A DNA stretch of 5,168 nucleotides from assembly GCA_023411225.1 (NCBI GenBank), contig JAEYPA010000102.1, forward strand, positions 1-5,168, read 5' to 3'. The notes below the pieces were generated by a model. It worked only from the letters and a program-made list of their open reading frames with translations. It made no database searches and was not told where the DNA came from. The DNA comes from Bacillota bacterium (GTDB lineage Bacteria; Bacillota; Clostridia; Lachnospirales; Lachnospiraceae). The translations under genes and the position numbers were made by a program. Each line of letters opens with the position of its first letter. The stretch's first letter is position 1. Below, one piece after another: positions 1 through 5,168 of this stretch.

Positions 1-1
1 C

Positions 2-55
2 AGTGGCTTTTATGATTTAGCCACAGCCTATCAGTCTGTGCACATCAACTATTGA
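2..55 (+). CDS. Probable C-terminus of group II intron reverse transcriptase/maturase (partial)
   Basis: One frame is open from the left edge to a TGA at 53-55 and encodes 17 residues, SGFYDLATAYQSVHINY. The stop falls immediately before domain V, where intron-encoded maturases normally end. The aromatic-rich GFYDL...Y pattern resembles the tails of group II intron maturases as I remember them, but 17 residues are too few for a family call. The assignment rests mainly on position and orientation. A maturase would provide reverse transcription, splicing help and target-primed integration of the intron. The alternative is that this stretch is non-coding domain IV RNA: a 6-bp inverted repeat (3-8 with 19-24) overlaps it. 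Confidence 0.5.
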   Translation, partial: SGFYDLATAYQSVHINY

Positions 56-89
56 AAGCGCCGTGTACCGATCGGTATGCACGGTGCTG
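56..89 (+). ncRNA. Group II intron domain V (catalytic hairpin)
   Basis: The 34-nt hairpin has a lower stem pairing 57-65 with 80-88 (one G-T wobble, 60 with 85), a 2-nt bulge TG at 78-79 on the 3' side, a 4-bp upper stem (66-69 with 74-77) and the tetraloop GATC at 70-73. Length, bulge size and side, and total architecture match the catalytic domain V, which binds the active-site metal ions. Aligned on the conserved wobble, the triad is CGC at 59-61; aligned on distance from the 5' end it could be read as AGC at 57-59. The loop is not the usual GNRA form. Confidence 0.85.
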
Positions 90-90
90 A

Positions 91-123
91 GAGAGGACGG
101 GAGTTAGTCACTCCCTCCTACTC
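91..123 (+). ncRNA. Group II intron domain VI with branch-point A120
   Basis: The stem pairs 91-93 with 121-123, then 94-97 with 116-119, leaving A120 as a lone bulge. After an unpaired C98 it continues with 99-104 paired to 110-115 around a 5-nt loop at 105-109. This is the standard domain VI form, whose bulged adenosine attacks the 5' splice site to form the lariat. It follows domain V after a 1-2-nt linker, as expected. It is not an intrinsic terminator for either strand because no T tract follows on either side. Confidence 0.85.
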
Positions 124-127
124 GATT

Positions 128-1237
128 TTATAGAATATCATATCCTTTTAACATTCTTGCACGGCTTGGGTGGCGTAGCTTTCTTAAAGCCTTTGCTTCA
201 ATCTGACGGATACGTTCACGGGTAACGTTAAACTCCTTGCCAACTTCCTCTAAGGTTCTGGTGCGACCATCCTTTAAACCAAATCGTAGGATAAGAACGC
301 GCTGTTCACGCTCTGTTAAGGTATCTAATAGCTTTCCGATTTGATCCTGAAGTACAGAGTAAGCAGCGGCATCCTCTGGTCCTACAATGGAATCATCTTT
401 AATAAAGTCGCCTAAATGACTATCATCTTCTTCACCGATTGGGGTATCCAGAGAAATAGGGTCAGCAGACACCTTAAGAATCTCTCTGATCTTATCAATT
501 GGCAGGTTCATAGCTTCTGCAAGCTCCTGCTCCGTTGGTTCACGTCCTAGTTCCTGAAGTAAGCTACGGGAAACTCGGTATGTTTTGTTAATGACCTCTG
601 ACATATGCACAGGAATACGAATAGTTCTAGACTGGTCTGCAATGGAACGGGTGATTGCCTGTCTAATCCACCAGGTGGCATAGGTACTGAACTTATAGCC
701 TTTGGTGTAGTCGAATTTATCCACTGCTTTAATTAGACCAAGGTTACCTTCTTGAATAAGATCCAGAAAAGAAAGGCCTCTACCGACATAACGTTTAGCG
801 ATGCTGACAACCAGACGAAGGTTGGATTCTGCCAGAATCTTCTTAGACATTTCGTCTCCATCTTCTATCTTTTTTGCTAAAGCTATTTCTTCCTCAATAG
901 AAAGAAGAGGGTAGCTTCCAATTTCCTTTAAGTATAGCTTTACAGGGTCGTCTGACATAACAGCATTGGAAGAGGACAGATCTTCTACCATGGCAAGCTC
1001 TTCATCATTTTCCAACTCTAATAAAACGCTGTCATCCGGCTCATCGTCTGTTAAGTTAAGAACTACAATGTTATGTGCCTCTAAATACTCATATATTTTA
1101 TCTATCTGTGTAACATTAAGGTTAAGTTCTTTAAAGAAATCATTGACTTTTTCAACTTCAATTACACCTTTGTTCTTCTTGGCAATTTGAACAAGTTCTT
1201 TTAACTTTTCTTCAAATTTAATTATAGCTTCGCTCAT
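128..1237 (-). CDS. rpoD: Primary RNA polymerase sigma factor (sigma-70/SigA, RpoD)
   Basis: This housekeeping sigma factor of 369 residues directs core RNA polymerase to -35/-10 promoters. Domains in order: a short region 1.1-like N-terminus (about 1-60), an acidic linker (64-86), region 1.2 from DDPVKLYLKEIG (96-107), region 2 (about 133-208) with NLRLVVSIAKRY, DLIQEGNLGLIKAVDKFDY and the -10-reading helix YATWWIRQAITRSIADQ (186-202), region 3 (about 212-283), and region 4 (about 294-358) with the -35-reading helix-turn-helix VTRERIRQIEAKALRKLRHPSR. The length is typical of Gram-positive SigA and shorter than proteobacterial RpoD. The start at 1237 is chosen because GGAGG lies 6 nt upstream; an in-frame ATG at 1270 lacks such a site and adds 11 atypical residues. 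No dnaG, its usual upstream partner in Firmicutes, is adjacent; the next gene is divergent. The stop is 1 bp from the group II intron. Confidence 0.97.
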   Translation of the reverse strand: MSEAIIKFEEKLKELVQIAKKNKGVIEVEKVNDFFKELNLNVTQIDKIYEYLEAHNIVVLNLTDDEPDDSVLLELENDEELAMVEDLSSSNAVMSDDPVKLYLKEIGSYPLLSIEEEIALAKKIEDGDEMSKKILAESNLRLVVSIAKRYVGRGLSFLDLIQEGNLGLIKAVDKFDYTKGYKFSTYATWWIRQAITRSIADQSRTIRIPVHMSEVINKTYRVSRSLLQELGREPTEQELAEAMNLPIDKIREILKVSADPISLDTPIGEEDDSHLGDFIKDDSIVGPEDAAAYSVLQDQIGKLLDTLTEREQRVLILRFGLKDGRTRTLEEVGKEFNVTRERIRQIEAKALRKLRHPSRARMLKGYDIL

Positions 1238-1243
1238 ATTTAT

Positions 1244-1248
1244 CCTCC
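1244..1248 (-). promoter_or_regulatory. Ribosome binding site that fixes the rpoD start
   Basis: On the - strand this reads GGAGG followed by ATAAAT and then ATG. The 6-nt spacing is near ideal. It supports initiation at 1237 rather than at the in-frame upstream ATGs at 1258 and 1270, which have no comparable site. Confidence 0.85.
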
Positions 1249-1294
1249 ATATGGTCATATTACCTACCATCTAGGCAAAGTGCCACCGAATATC

Positions 1295-1303
1295 AATATA
1301 ACA
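1295..1303 (-). promoter_or_regulatory. Candidate extended -10 promoter for rpoD
   Basis: The - strand reads TG-T-TATATT here, an extended -10 element with a near-consensus hexamer. No convincing -35 lies 16-18 bp upstream. Transcription would start near 1288, giving an rpoD leader of about 50 nt. Because the next gene is divergent, rpoD needs a promoter somewhere between 1238 and about 1440. This is the best candidate I see, but the region is AT-rich and chance matches are likely. Confidence 0.3.
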
Positions 1304-1407
1304 CAATTTCTACTAGAATACTAGATAATTTTCATATAACCACAATTTTTCAAATAATCTTGTTTCTGCCAATGGAACGGAGATATAGGGTAAGAACGTC
1401 GGCGCTA

Positions 1408-1436
1408 TTGACATAGGTTGGCAATTAAATTATAAT
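1408..1436 (+). promoter_or_regulatory. Consensus sigma-A promoter for mrp
   Basis: A perfect TTGACA (1408-1413) and a perfect TATAAT (1431-1436) are separated by exactly 17 bp, the ideal housekeeping promoter. Transcription should start near 1443, giving a leader of about 125 nt before the mrp start codon. The -35 element is overlapped by no obvious operator, but the leader begins with a strong inverted repeat (1447-1471). Confidence 0.88.
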
Positions 1437-1446
1437 TCACCCGAAG

Positions 1447-1471
1447 GATTTATCTTCTTTTAAGATAAATC
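1447..1471 (+). repeat. Perfect 10-bp inverted repeat at the start of the mrp leader
   Basis: GATTTATCTT (1447-1456) is mirrored exactly by AAGATAAATC (1462-1471) around a 5-nt loop. It starts within a few bases of the predicted transcription start. In DNA it could be an operator bound by a repressor dimer; in RNA it could be a 5' stabilising hairpin. It is AT-rich and no T tract follows the right arm, so it does not look like a terminator. Which role applies cannot be decided from sequence. Confidence 0.6.
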
Positions 1472-1488
1472 AGATACCATTTTATATT

Positions 1489-1506
1489 TATATGTATATG
1501 TATATG
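1489..1506 (+). repeat. Three tandem copies of TATATG in the mrp leader
   Basis: Three exact head-to-tail copies of the 6-bp unit TATATG lie in the mrp leader, about 60 nt before the start codon. This is a microsatellite-like tract; copy number could vary between strains. No function is evident. Confidence 0.6.
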
Positions 1507-1567
1507 CAGCCTTCAATATTTAAGGAACATTTGATGCATAATAGGATATGAAAGGAGTTTTTAGAAC

Positions 1568-2737
1568 ATGAGTTGTTCAGGTGATTGCAACAGCTGTTCT
1601 ACAACCTGCTCTTCAGACAACAGAAAGAGTATGTTAGAGCCAGTGAATCAATATAGTAAAGTGAAGAAAGTAATCGGAGTAGTTAGTGGTAAAGGAGGGG
1701 TAGGAAAATCCTTAACCACATCCTATCTGTCAGTACTTATGAACCGTAAAGGATATAAGACGGCAATCTTAGATGCAGATATTACAGGGCCTTCCATCCC
1801 AAAGACCTTTGGTATCAATAGTAAAGCCTCTGGTAATGAGTTGGGAATCTTTCCTGCAGTAAGTAAAGAGGGTATTAAAGTAATGTCTGTGAACCTTCTG
1901 TTGGATTCAGAGGAAATGCCAGTAGTTTGGAGAGGACCAATCGTTGCTGGTACGGTAAAGCAGTTTTGGACCGAAGTCATCTGGGATCAGGTGGATTATA
2001 TGTTTGTGGATATGCCTCCTGGAACAGCAGATGTACCATTAACCGTATTTCAGAGCATCCCACTGGATGGCATTATTATCGTGACTTCTCCACAAGAGCT
2101 TGTTTCTATGATTGTTGGAAAGGCTGTGAATATGGCAAAGGCCATGAATGTACCTATCCTTGGTCTGGTGGAGAACTATAGTTATATCACCTGTGGCAAT
2201 TGTGGTGAGAAGATTAGTGTCTTCGGCGAAAGTCATGTAGATGAGGTGAGTGCCAAATACCACATTCCTGTGTTAGACCGTGTTCCAATTGATCCGGCAA
2301 TTCCTGCTGCAGTGGATAAAGGGTTGGTAGAAGAACTTCAGGTTCCATATCTTAGTGAGACAGCTGCTTTCATTGAAGAACAGTGCCCAGTGGAAGAAGA
2401 AAAGAATATTAAAATAGAGGGTTCTATGAAAATAGCAGTTCCAATTACGGATAGCAATGAGATTGATCAGCATTTTGGAAAAGCTAAAAAGTTTAAGATA
2501 TATGATATTTTTAATCAGATATTAGTAGATCAGAAGGAAATGGATTGTGTTGGGAACGGACATGAATCTGCGGCTAAACGGTTAGAGGAACTTAAGGTTA
2601 CTACTTTAATCTGTGGAGGTATTGGCCAGGAAGCCTTAGAGACACTAATGGAGCAAAAGGTAAGGGTATATCCTGGTATGACAGGAGATGCAGATGTTAT
2701 AGTAGCTTCCTATCTGGACGGAGGATTAGCAGGCTAA
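1568..2737 (+). CDS. mrp: Mrp/Nbp35-type Fe-S carrier ATPase fused to a NifX/NifB-like domain
   Basis: This 389-residue protein has three parts. The N-terminus carries four cysteines (C3, C7, C10, C14), a probable metal or Fe-S site recalling that of Nbp35. Residues about 33-270 form the Mrp/MinD-like P-loop ATPase: deviant Walker A GKGGVGKS (41-48), DADITGPS (69-76), Walker B region VDMPPGTAD (147-155), and the CGNC motif (C209, C212) that in this family holds a bridging [4Fe-4S] cluster at the dimer interface. Residues 287-389, starting MKIAVPITDSNEIDQHFGKAKKF, match the dinitrogenase Fe-Mo cofactor biosynthesis fold of NifX and the NifB C-terminus. By family knowledge it should be a cytosolic carrier delivering Fe-S clusters to apoproteins; the extra domain suggests binding of a metal cluster or a partner. 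No nitrogenase genes are nearby. Start: ATG with AAAGGAG 10 nt upstream. Transcribed from the promoter at 1408-1436, divergently from rpoD. Confidence 0.93.
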   Translation: MSCSGDCNSCSTTCSSDNRKSMLEPVNQYSKVKKVIGVVSGKGGVGKSLTTSYLSVLMNRKGYKTAILDADITGPSIPKTFGINSKASGNELGIFPAVSKEGIKVMSVNLLLDSEEMPVVWRGPIVAGTVKQFWTEVIWDQVDYMFVDMPPGTADVPLTVFQSIPLDGIIIVTSPQELVSMIVGKAVNMAKAMNVPILGLVENYSYITCGNCGEKISVFGESHVDEVSAKYHIPVLDRVPIDPAIPAAVDKGLVEELQVPYLSETAAFIEEQCPVEEEKNIKIEGSMKIAVPITDSNEIDQHFGKAKKFKIYDIFNQILVDQKEMDCVGNGHESAAKRLEELKVTTLICGGIGQEALETLMEQKVRVYPGMTGDADVIVASYLDGGLAG

Positions 2738-2748
2738 GGAAATAGTGT

Positions 2749-2768
2749 GAAAATTTGGTTTTCTTTTT
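2749..2768 (+). terminator. Weak possible terminator after mrp
   Basis: GAAAA (2749-2753) and TTTTC (2759-2763) could pair around TTTGG, followed by five Ts. The stem has only 5 bp with a single G-C pair, so it would be unstable. Readthrough from mrp into the aldolase gene is quite possible. I list it because there is no other terminator candidate in this 148-bp gap. Confidence 0.15.
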
Positions 2769-2787
2769 CGGAAAGATAGGTTATAAT
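2759..2787 (+). promoter_or_regulatory. Candidate promoter for the aldolase gene
   Basis: A perfect -10 hexamer TATAAT lies at 2782-2787. At a 17-bp spacing the -35 position reads TTTTCT (2759-2764), a poor match to TTGACA. The start would be near 2794, giving a leader of about 90 nt that contains three copies of AAGTAGATA. A weak -35 would fit dependence on an activator, but this is inference. Confidence 0.5.
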
Positions 2788-2818
2788 ACACATGACGTAG
2801 GACCGAATACGGCTGGAT

Positions 2819-2870
2819 AAGTAGATACTTTTAAGTTCTAAGTCATAACAAGTAGATAAACAAGTAGATA
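2819..2870 (+). repeat. Three direct repeats of AAGTAGATA in the aldolase leader
   Basis: Exact 9-bp copies lie at 2819-2827, 2850-2858 and 2862-2870. The last two sit in a near-tandem array with 12-bp spacing; the first is 31 bp upstream. They lie between the predicted transcription start and the ribosome binding site. They could be sites for a regulator acting on DNA or RNA, or a simple tandem duplication. Confidence 0.6.
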
Positions 2871-2885
2871 ATATGGAGGTCATTT

Positions 2886-3749
2886 ATGTTAGTATCAGCG
2901 AAAGAAATGCTTACTAAAGCAAAAGCAGGCCATTATGCAGTAGGTCAGTTTAATATTAATAACTTAGAGTGGACAAAAGCTATTCTATTAACTGCACAGG
3001 AACTTAATTCCCCAGTAATCCTTGGTGTTTCTGAGGGAGCAGGAAAGTACATGTGTGGTTATAAAACAATCGTAGGTATGGTAAATGGTATGTTAGAAGA
3101 ACTTAACATCACAGTACCTGTAGCTCTTCACCTGGATCATGGTTCCTATGAAGGTGCTAAACAATGTATCGCAGCTGGATTCTCATCCATCATGTTTGAT
3201 GGTTCTCATTATCCAATTGATGAAAACATTGCAAAGACTCAGGAATTAGTTGGAATTTGTAATGAAAAAGGAATGTCTATTGAAGCAGAAGTTGGTTCTA
3301 TCGGTGGAGAAGAAGATGGTGTAATCGGCAAGGGTGAATGTGCGGATCCTCAGGAATGTAAAGCAATTGCTGACCTTGGTGTTACAATGCTTGCAGCTGG
3401 TATTGGCAATATTCATGGTAAGTACCCAGCAAACTGGGAAGGCTTAAGCTTTGAGACATTAGATGCAATTCAGAAATTAACTGGTGATATGCCATTAGTA
3501 CTTCATGGTGGTACCGGCATTCCTGAAGATATGATTAAGAAGGCAATCTCTCTTGGTGTTGCTAAGATTAATGTTAATACGGAATGTCAGCTTTCATTTG
3601 CAGCTGCTACAAGAGAATATATTGAAGCTGGTAAGGATCTTCAGGGGAAAGGCTTTGACCCTCGTAAGATATTAGCACCTGGCTATGAAGCTATTAAAGC
3701 TACTGTAAAAGAAAAGATGGAACTATTTGGTTCAGTTAATCAGGCATAA
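2886..3749 (+). CDS. fba: Class II fructose-1,6-bisphosphate aldolase
   Basis: This zinc enzyme reversibly cleaves fructose 1,6-bisphosphate to dihydroxyacetone phosphate and glyceraldehyde 3-phosphate in glycolysis and gluconeogenesis, in the cytosol. The 287-residue length matches the compact Gram-positive class II enzyme. The motif ALHLDHG carries the catalytic Asp (D84) and first zinc ligand (H85). EAEVGSIGGEED (133-144) supplies the acidic second-metal region, NIHGKY (175-180) and VLHGGTG (205-211) bring zinc ligands H177 and H207, and AKINVNTE (226-233) is the phosphate-binding strand. All key residues are present. The family also includes tagatose-bisphosphate aldolases (GatY/KbaY), which sequence alone separates poorly; the absence of any galactitol or tagatose genes in view and the housekeeping context favour fructose bisphosphate. 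Start: ATG with GGAGGT 5 nt upstream. It is followed by a strong terminator, so it is probably monocistronic. Confidence 0.95.
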   Translation: MLVSAKEMLTKAKAGHYAVGQFNINNLEWTKAILLTAQELNSPVILGVSEGAGKYMCGYKTIVGMVNGMLEELNITVPVALHLDHGSYEGAKQCIAAGFSSIMFDGSHYPIDENIAKTQELVGICNEKGMSIEAEVGSIGGEEDGVIGKGECADPQECKAIADLGVTMLAAGIGNIHGKYPANWEGLSFETLDAIQKLTGDMPLVLHGGTGIPEDMIKKAISLGVAKINVNTECQLSFAAATREYIEAGKDLQGKGFDPRKILAPGYEAIKATVKEKMELFGSVNQA

Positions 3750-3791
3750 TATTGCGCATAACATCTGCTATTTAATCAGAGGATAAATAAT

Positions 3792-3838
3792 AAACTCCTA
3801 ATGATACCATGATACGGAAAGGTTCATTAGGAGTTTTT
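3792..3838 (+). terminator. Strong intrinsic terminator after the aldolase gene
   Basis: A perfect 13-bp stem pairs 3792-3804 (AAACTCCTAATGA) with 3824-3836, and the run of Ts continues to 3838. The 19-nt loop can extend the stem by ACC/GGT (3806-3808 with 3821-3823). It separates the aldolase from the downstream mutase, whose own promoter lies about 55 bp further on. Confidence 0.92.
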
Positions 3839-3893
3839 GGTATATAAAGAAATAATATAAGGATATTGTGTTATTTAATGGAACATACTAGGA

Positions 3894-3922
3894 TTGAAAA
3901 ATAATAAAAAAACATATATAAT
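3894..3922 (+). promoter_or_regulatory. Sigma-A promoter for the phosphoglucomutase gene
   Basis: TTGAAA (3894-3899) and a perfect TATAAT (3917-3922) are separated by 17 bp, an excellent housekeeping promoter. The start should be near 3929, leaving a leader of about 49 nt. Its place downstream of the aldolase terminator shows that the mutase is an independent transcription unit. Confidence 0.8.
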
Positions 3923-3977
3923 TGGAACATAATAGTGTGATTAAGGCTAGGATAATAACAGAAAAGAGGAAATTAGT

Positions 3978-5168
3978 ATGAATTATATGGACAAATATAA
4001 CTTATGGGCATCCGATGAATATTTTGATGCTGACACCCGTAATGAATTAAAAGCCATAGCAGATAATGATACAGAGATTAAAGACCGCTTCTTTAAAGAG
4101 TTAGAGTTTGGTACAGGAGGTTTGCGTGGTATTGTAGGTGCCGGTACAAACCGTATGAATATTTATACAGTAGGAAAGGCTACACAGGGCCTTGCTAATT
4201 ATATTATCAAACAGGGCGGACAGGACAAAGGCGTTGCCATTGCCTACGACTCCAGAAATATGTCTGTTGAATTTGCTACAGCTGCTGCACTTTGTTTATG
4301 TGCTAATGGAATCAAAGCTTATATCTATGAATCCCTTCGTCCAACACCAGTACTTTCCTATACCGTTCGCAAGCTTGGCTGTATCGCAGGTATTGTGGTA
4401 ACTGCCAGCCACAATCCACCGGAGTACAACGGTTATAAAGTATATTGGGAGGACGGCGCTCAGGTTACCGCTCCTAAGGATGCTGAGATTATTGGAGAAG
4501 TGAATGCCATCCAGGAGTTTACCTCTATTAAGACCATGGACAAACAACAAGCCATCGATGCCGGTTTATATTGTGTAGTAGGCAAAGAGCTTGATGATTC
4601 CTATATAGAAGAACTGAAGAAATTAGTAATTAACCCTATCTCTGAAGCTGGCAAGGAGCTAAAGATTGTGTTTACTCCATTACATGGAACCGGCAATCTG
4701 CCGGTAAGACGCATTCTTAAGGAAATCGGCTTTGAACATGTCTATGTAGTAGAAGAGCAGGAGATGCCTGATGGTAACTTCCCAACAGTTTCCTATCCTA
4801 ATCCAGAAGATCCTAAGGTATTTGCTTTAGCTAAAAAATTAGCAGATGAAGTGGGAGCAGATGTAATTCTGGCAACCGATCCAGATGCTGACCGTCTTGG
4901 GGTATGTATTCGTGATGATAAGGGAGAATTTGTTCTTTTAACTGGTAATATGTCAGGAGCCATGATTGCAGAGTATGAATTTTCTCAGAAACAGGCTCAT
5001 GGTATTCTTCCAGCTAATAGTGCTTTAATTAAGACCATTGTAACCGGTAATATTACCGATCAGATTGCAAAGAAATACAATGCAAGATTAATTGAAGTTT
5101 TAACCGGCTTTAAGTTTATTGGAGAACAGATTAAGTTATTTGAAGAGACTCATGAAAATGAATATGTT
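3978..5168 (+). CDS. pgcA: Phosphoglucomutase/phosphomannomutase (PgcA-type), 3' end missing
   Basis: This alpha-D-phosphohexomutase interconverts glucose 1-phosphate and glucose 6-phosphate (possibly also mannose phosphates), linking glycolysis to glycogen, UDP-glucose and cell-envelope sugars. It is open for 397 codons to the window edge. ELEFGTGGLRG (41-51) is the N-terminal phosphate/substrate loop. GIVVTASHNPPEYNGYKVY (138-156) holds the catalytic phosphoserine S144. VFTPLHGTGN (231-240) and LATDPDADRLG (298-308), with Mg2+ ligands D301, D303 and D305, form domain 2. Domain 3 is cut just past GFKFIGEQI (378-386), so the sugar-specificity loop and the phosphate-binding domain 4 are outside; the family is usually about 570-580 residues, so roughly 180 should lie beyond the edge. 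Strong resemblance to B. subtilis PgcA as remembered. Start: ATG with AGAGGA 7 nt upstream; a second ATG at 3987 is less well placed. Confidence 0.93.
   Translation, partial: MNYMDKYNLWASDEYFDADTRNELKAIADNDTEIKDRFFKELEFGTGGLRGIVGAGTNRMNIYTVGKATQGLANYIIKQGGQDKGVAIAYDSRNMSVEFATAAALCLCANGIKAYIYESLRPTPVLSYTVRKLGCIAGIVVTASHNPPEYNGYKVYWEDGAQVTAPKDAEIIGEVNAIQEFTSIKTMDKQQAIDAGLYCVVGKELDDSYIEELKKLVINPISEAGKELKIVFTPLHGTGNLPVRRILKEIGFEHVYVVEEQEMPDGNFPTVSYPNPEDPKVFALAKKLADEVGADVILATDPDADRLGVCIRDDKGEFVLLTGNMSGAMIAEYEFSQKQAHGILPANSALIKTIVTGNITDQIAKKYNARLIEVLTGFKFIGEQIKLFEETHENEYV

Larger units (their letters stand above)
1..126 (+). mobile_element. Group II intron, 3' end only (end of ORF, domains V and VI)
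   Basis: This is the 3' tail of a retroelement-type, self-splicing group II intron; the rest lies left of the window. Two adjacent RNA domains identify it. Positions 56-89 fold as a 34-nt domain V, and positions 91-123 fold as a domain VI with a single bulged A at 120, the lariat branch point. Counting from that A, the intron should end at about 126 (last bases AT, matching the usual AY ending, with the A 7 nt from the end). The apparent maturase stop codon at 53-55 abuts domain V, as is common in bacterial introns. The intron is antisense to rpoD and ends 1 bp beyond its stop codon, so the sigma factor reading frame is spared. The 5' splice site, domains I-III and most of the maturase cannot be seen, so intactness and mobility cannot be judged. 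Confidence 0.85.
1238..1567. other. Divergent intergenic region between rpoD and mrp
   Basis: This 330-bp stretch has no supportable gene. It holds the rpoD ribosome binding site and candidate promoter at the left, and at the right the consensus mrp promoter, a leader hairpin, a small TATATG triplicate and the mrp ribosome binding site. The segment 1310-1405 holds only weak features: CTAG-AATA-CTAG at 1313-1324, and TGCCAA at 1367-1372 mirrored by TTGGCA at 1418-1423. I see no tRNA, riboswitch or T-box consensus. Confidence 0.7.

Noticed and set aside
49..114. Short - strand frame starting GTG after AGGAGG (VTNSRPLSAPCIPIG...)
   Set aside because: It is the complement of intron domains V and VI; the apparent ribosome binding site is the domain VI stem, so structure rather than coding explains it.
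99..115. GGGAGT/ACTCCC hairpin as an rpoD terminator
   Set aside because: No T tract follows on either strand, and the hairpin is fully explained as the distal part of intron domain VI with its bulged A120.
966..1190. Open frame of 74 codons on the + strand inside rpoD
   Set aside because: It lies wholly antisense to well-conserved sigma factor codons, is low-complexity (Ser/Leu-rich), and has no ribosome binding site of note.
1367..1423. TGCCAA/TTGGCA inverted repeat flanking the mrp -35 region
   Set aside because: The arms are only 6 bp and 45 bp apart with no supporting structure; expected by chance at this length.
1389..1463. Open stretch in the intergenic region reading ...VGAIDIGWQLNYNSPEGFIFF
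   Set aside because: It looks protein-like but has a stop directly upstream, no start codon, and overlaps the full consensus mrp promoter; most likely chance.
4296..4550. Open frames on both strands within the phosphoglucomutase gene
   Set aside because: They overlap conserved catalytic codons (TASHNP region) of a convincing gene in another frame and have no family resemblance.

Overview
The window looks like chromosomal DNA from a low-GC Gram-positive anaerobe of the class Clostridia, most likely Lachnospiraceae or a close relative. The basis is the AT-rich intergenic DNA, strong GGAGG ribosome binding sites, consensus sigma-A promoters, and housekeeping proteins that resemble Clostridia/Bacillus versions (a short, about 370-residue RpoD, a class II aldolase of about 285 residues, and a PgcA-type phosphohexomutase). 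The genus call is inference from recalled family features, not a search.

Layout. Positions 1-126 are the 3' end of a group II intron on the + strand: the probable last codons of its maturase, then a recognisable domain V and a domain VI with a bulged branch-point adenosine. The predicted intron end lies 1 bp from the stop codon of rpoD, which runs on the - strand (128-1237) and encodes the primary sigma factor. A 330-bp divergent intergenic region follows. It holds a textbook TTGACA-N17-TATAAT promoter and a perfect 10-bp leader hairpin facing right, plus a weaker candidate rpoD promoter facing left. On the + strand come an Mrp/Nbp35-type iron-sulfur carrier ATPase fused to a C-terminal NifX/NifB-like domain (1568-2737), a class II fructose-bisphosphate aldolase (2886-3749) with a strong intrinsic terminator, and a phosphoglucomutase-type gene (3978 onward) that runs off the right edge before its sugar-binding loop.

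The + strand genes look like separate transcription units rather than one operon. Each has its own -10 element: consensus promoters for mrp and the mutase, and a good -10 with a weak -35 for the aldolase. A clear terminator separates aldolase and mutase. Aldolase and mutase both serve central hexose-phosphate metabolism: glycolysis, and the glucose-1-phosphate branch to glycogen and cell-envelope sugars. The Mrp protein is an Fe-S biogenesis factor with no visible functional tie to them. The main points of interest are the intron's position at the rpoD stop, the three-part Mrp protein, and unexplained repeats in the mrp and aldolase leaders. I see no phage, CRISPR, toxin-antitoxin or defence genes and no evidence of a wholly new system.
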